A DNA stretch of 64,000 bases from contig JBKJIG010000006.1 in NCBI GenBank assembly GCA_046598415.1, forward strand, positions 32,553 through 96,552, written 5' to 3'. The stretch comes from VFJZ01 sp046598415. Its GTDB lineage: Bacteria; Actinomycetota; Thermoleophilia; Gaiellales; F1-60-MAGs149. The notes beneath the pieces were generated by a model that searched no databases, had not been told where the DNA came from, and was given only the letters and a program-made list of their open reading frames with translations. A program made the translations under genes and the position numbers. Every line of letters starts with the position of its first letter. Positions within the stretch are counted from its first letter, which is position 1. This document shows positions 61,703 to 64,000 of this stretch, in pieces.

Positions 61703-62676
61703 CGACGTTGCCGGTCACGTTCCGCGCCGTCTCGGAGGGCGCGGCGGACGACGCGTTCGCGGAGCGGTTCGCCGTCGTCTGGCCCGCGTACCAGGCCTGG
61801 TTCCTGCAGGACGGCGACGCGGCGCGGCCGTCGTACGTGGCGGCGCGGACGGCGCTGCGGGAGCACCTGCCGGAACTGGTGCCGACGTGGGAGCGGCTCT
61901 GCCGGCTGGCCGGCGGCGGCGACGCGGCGTCGCGCGTGCTCGCGCACTGGTGCCCGCCGCCGCACCTCTCGGGCTGCACCCAGGCGGTGGTGCGGCGCGG
62001 CGCCCCGATCCTCGTCCGCAACTACGACTACGACGCGAGCAGCTTCGACGCGACCATCCTCCTCACCGACTACGCCGGGCGCCGCGTGCTCGGCACCGGC
62101 GACTGCCTGTGGGGGCTGCTCGACGGCCTCAACGACGATGGCCTGGCGGCGACGCTCACGTTCGGCGGATCGCGCGAGGTGGGTGTCGGTTTCGGCATCT
62201 CGATCGTGCTGCGCTACCTGCTCGAGACGTGCGCGACGGTGGCCGAGGCGCTCGCGGTGCTCGACCGCGTGCCGGTGCACATGGCGTACAACGTGACCGT
62301 CCTCGACGGGACGGGCGAGGCGGCGACGGCCTTCATCGGCCCGGGTCGCCCGCCGCGGCACGTCGATCCGCCGGTGGTCACGAACCACCAGGAGCACCGG
62401 GCGACGGAGCAGTTCGCGAAGCTCTCGCACTCGCGCGACCGCGAGGTGGCGGTGCGGGCGGTGCTGGAGGCGGACGGCGACGAGGAGCGCGCGATCCGGG
62501 CCTTCCTCGACCCGCCGACGTACAACCGCCACTTCGACCACTCGTTCGGCACCCTCTACACGGCGGTGATGCGGCCGGCGGAGCGCTGCATCGACTACCG
62601 GTGGCCTTCGTCGCAGTGGCGCCAGTCGTTCGCCGCCTTCGAGCCGGTCGAGCGAACGGTGGAGCTGCACGCCTAA
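61699..62676 (+). CDS. C45-type Ntn hydrolase (acyl-CoA:6-APA acyltransferase-like)
   Basis: A 325-residue protein of the family of isopenicillin N acyltransferase/choloylglycine hydrolase-like autoprocessed enzymes. The predicted self-cleavage site is Gly92-Cys93 in HLSGCTQAVV, making Cys93 the nucleophile, followed by PILVRNYDYD and later VVTNHQEHRATE, which fit the beta-lactam acyltransferase pattern. It would cleave or transfer an amide-linked acyl group. Coupled (GTGA overlap) to the ATP-grasp gene: one enzyme makes amide bonds, the other breaks or transfers them. Two composite palindromes follow at 62776-62822. Confidence 0.8.
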   Translation: MTTLPVTFRAVSEGAADDAFAERFAVVWPAYQAWFLQDGDAARPSYVAARTALREHLPELVPTWERLCRLAGGGDAASRVLAHWCPPPHLSGCTQAVVRRGAPILVRNYDYDASSFDATILLTDYAGRRVLGTGDCLWGLLDGLNDDGLAATLTFGGSREVGVGFGISIVLRYLLETCATVAEALAVLDRVPVHMAYNVTVLDGTGEAATAFIGPGRPPRHVDPPVVTNHQEHRATEQFAKLSHSRDREVAVRAVLEADGDEERAIRAFLDPPTYNRHFDHSFGTLYTAVMRPAERCIDYRWPSSQWRQSFAAFEPVERTVELHA

Positions 62677-62775
62677 AGCGTTACCAGGCGAAGCGTGACG
62701 AGCGAGAAGCGCGTCGTGCCCGACCCCGCACGGACCCGCACGAAGCGCGCGCTCCGTCCGCCTTCCGCGCGAAAG

Positions 62776-62822
62776 CGTTCTGGGGTCAGACCCCAGAACG
62801 GCCCGAAACGGGGTCTGACCCC
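62776..62822. repeat. Composite extragenic palindrome (copy 2)
   Basis: A 25-bp perfect inverted repeat, CGTTCTGGGGTC-A-GACCCCAGAACG (62776-62800), is followed by GGGGTCTGACCCC (62810-62822). The two core palindromes are 15 bp apart, exactly as in copy 1 at 40760-40800, and in the same orientation. It lies between convergent genes, 41 bp from the sugar-dehydrogenase stop. Confidence 0.85.
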
Positions 62823-62863
62823 GCGCATCAGAGCGCCACGAGAACGCACGGGAGTGTGACGCG

Positions 62864-64000
62864 CTAGTTCGGCGTCAGGGCGTAGACGCCGCCGTCGCCG
62901 GAGGCGACGAGGAGGTTGCCGGCGCCGTCCTGTCCGAAGCTGACCGGCGACGGGACGTCGACCTTCGCGTCCAGCACCCGGTCGCCCTGGATGGCCCAGT
63001 ACTCGCCCGAGCAGTAGTCGCCGAACAGGTACAGAAGATCGCCCTGCTGGATGCCACCGGTGACCGAGCAGCCGCCGTTGTCGTGCGAGTACTCGAACAC
63101 CGGCCCGATGTAGCCCTTCGGCTTGGCGCCGCCGTCGGCGAACTCGTGCGTGCCCTCGAGCAGGCGCCACCCGAAATTCGCATCGGGCGGCAGCGGGAAC
63201 GGCGCGCGGTCGATCTCCTCCCACGCGTTCTGTCCGACGTCGCCGATCAGGATCTGCTTGCCGTCGGGCGAGAACGAGAAGCGCCACGGGTTGCGGAGGC
63301 CGATCGCGGCGATCTTCGGCTCCGGATCACCGCCGTCGACGTCGATCGAGAGGAGCTTGCCGAGCATCGTGCCGCGGTCCTGTGCGCGGTTCTCGGGATC
63401 GCCGCCCGAACCGCCGTCGCCCATGCCGACGTACAGCTTGCCGTCCGGCCCGAACACGACGTTGCCACCGTTGTGGTTCCCATACGGCTGATCGATCTGG
63501 AGCCACGTCTTCACCGGCGCGCTGCCGCCCTCGTGGAACTCCACCACGCGCGTGTTGCCCCCGGCGTTGGTGAAGTTCACGAAATAGCGGCCGTTCGTCC
63601 CGAAGTCGGGATGGAACGCGAGGCCCAGCAGGCCCTGCTCGTTGCCGGTCGAGACGGGCTCGGGCAGCGACAGGAACGGCGTGTCGGTGCCGACCACCAT
63701 GATGCGGCCCGCGTGCTGCTCGACGACGAAGACCCGGTCGTCGTTCGGCGGCGACCCGACCCAGACGGGGCGGTCGTACGTGCCCAGCTGCCGCGCCTGG
63801 AACGTGATCGAGTCGCCGCTCGCATCGAGGAGCCCCGTCGATGCCGGGGCGGTCGTCTCGGCGGCCGTGGTGGCCGCCGCCGACGTCGCGGGCGCCGTGG
63901 ACGTCGCCGCGACCGGCGCCGTCGGCGCCCCTGTCGAGGCCGTGCCGCCGCCGCTGTCGCCACACGCGGCTACGAGTATCGCCACGGCCAGCAGCGCGAC
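62864..64000 (-). CDS. PQQ-dependent sugar dehydrogenase-like lipoprotein (5' end outside window)
   Basis: About 378 residues are visible; the frame runs past base 64000, and the first visible residues (VALLAVAILVAAC) are the hydrophobic core and lipobox of a lipoprotein signal, so the true start lies outside. An Ala/Thr-rich linker (about 45 residues) precedes a glucose/sorbosone dehydrogenase beta-propeller: GLLGLAFHPDF, NHNGGNVVFGPDGKLYVGMGDGG, GLRNPWRFSFSPDG, GDVGQNAWEEID and the Ca-binding YCSGEYW region. Soluble aldose dehydrogenases (Asd) of this type use PQQ. Surface-anchored sugar oxidation is likely; PQQ dependence is family knowledge, not shown. Confidence 0.87.
   Translation of the reverse strand, partial: VALLAVAILVAACGDSGGGTASTGAPTAPVAATSTAPATSAAATTAAETTAPASTGLLDASGDSITFQARQLGTYDRPVWVGSPPNDDRVFVVEQHAGRIMVVGTDTPFLSLPEPVSTGNEQGLLGLAFHPDFGTNGRYFVNFTNAGGNTRVVEFHEGGSAPVKTWLQIDQPYGNHNGGNVVFGPDGKLYVGMGDGGSGGDPENRAQDRGTMLGKLLSIDVDGGDPEPKIAAIGLRNPWRFSFSPDGKQILIGDVGQNAWEEIDRAPFPLPPDANFGWRLLEGTHEFADGGAKPKGYIGPVFEYSHDNGGCSVTGGIQQGDLLYLFGDYCSGEYWAIQGDRVLDAKVDVPSPVSFGQDGAGNLLVASGDGGVYALTPN

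Overview
The window is GC-rich throughout (roughly 70%), with dense, mostly overlapping genes (ATGA/GTGA junctions), many GTG starts and no phage or insertion-sequence genes. Gene content and promoter layout fit a soil high-GC Gram-positive bacterium, probably an actinobacterium of the Thermoleophilia/Solirubrobacterales kind; that placement is inference. No gene-free stretch exceeds 300 bases. The largest are 40714-40972 (palindromic repeats) and 50946-51105 (promoter of the giant gene and the area just beyond the tRNA 3' end).

Layout. 1-673: 5' part of a nicotinate phosphoribosyltransferase and a pterin carbinolamine dehydratase. 741-8206: a seven-gene overlapping operon (FAH-family enzyme, extradiol dioxygenase, HpaB-type flavin monooxygenase, glutamine-synthetase-like ligase, acetoacetate-decarboxylase-like enzyme, SDR, aldehyde dehydrogenase) that looks like a meta-cleavage pathway for a phenolic, possibly amine-bearing compound. 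8224-13697: a tandem repeat, a GFA-family protein, an ArsC-family gene with an in-frame TGA at its redox cysteine, DppA-like aminopeptidase and two secreted BNR-repeat proteins. 13762-23334: gltBD, OsmC, paired lipoproteins, mutS2. 23418-37842: permease, acyl-CoA synthetase, hydrolases, transporters, M20 and M14 peptidases, 6-phosphogluconate dehydrogenase, an FAD amine-oxidase-like enzyme with a class II aldolase, and a serine hydrolase. 37926-43422: secreted protein, MoaD/BNR pair, a damaged MmcQ/YjbR gene, TetR, SnoaL-like, a PIN/Phd toxin-antitoxin pair and a solitary ectoine synthase. 43506-50945: a giant PKD/FN3 surface protein. 51106-51198: a selenocysteine tRNA. 51482-57749: a six-gene minus-strand operon with a second glutamine-synthetase-like ligase, GMC oxidoreductase with small subunit, DHDPS-family, GNAT and epimerase genes. 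57808-64000: isochorismatase, EttA, an ATP-grasp/Ntn-hydrolase pair and a PQQ-type sugar dehydrogenase lipoprotein cut by the window edge.

The most notable result combines two distant loci. An ArsC-like gene (8782-9135) reads Met...Asn-Pro-Tyr-UGA-His-Ala-Ser, with UGA exactly where relatives have the active-site Cys. About 42 kb away lies a complete tRNA gene with anticodon UCA, 8-bp acceptor stem and long variable arm (selC). Together they indicate that this organism decodes UGA as selenocysteine and that the ArsC-like protein is a selenoprotein. The second striking regularity is that many genes have a TANNNT -10 box 5-9 nt before the start codon, implying widespread leaderless transcription, sometimes with one palindromic -10 serving two divergent genes.
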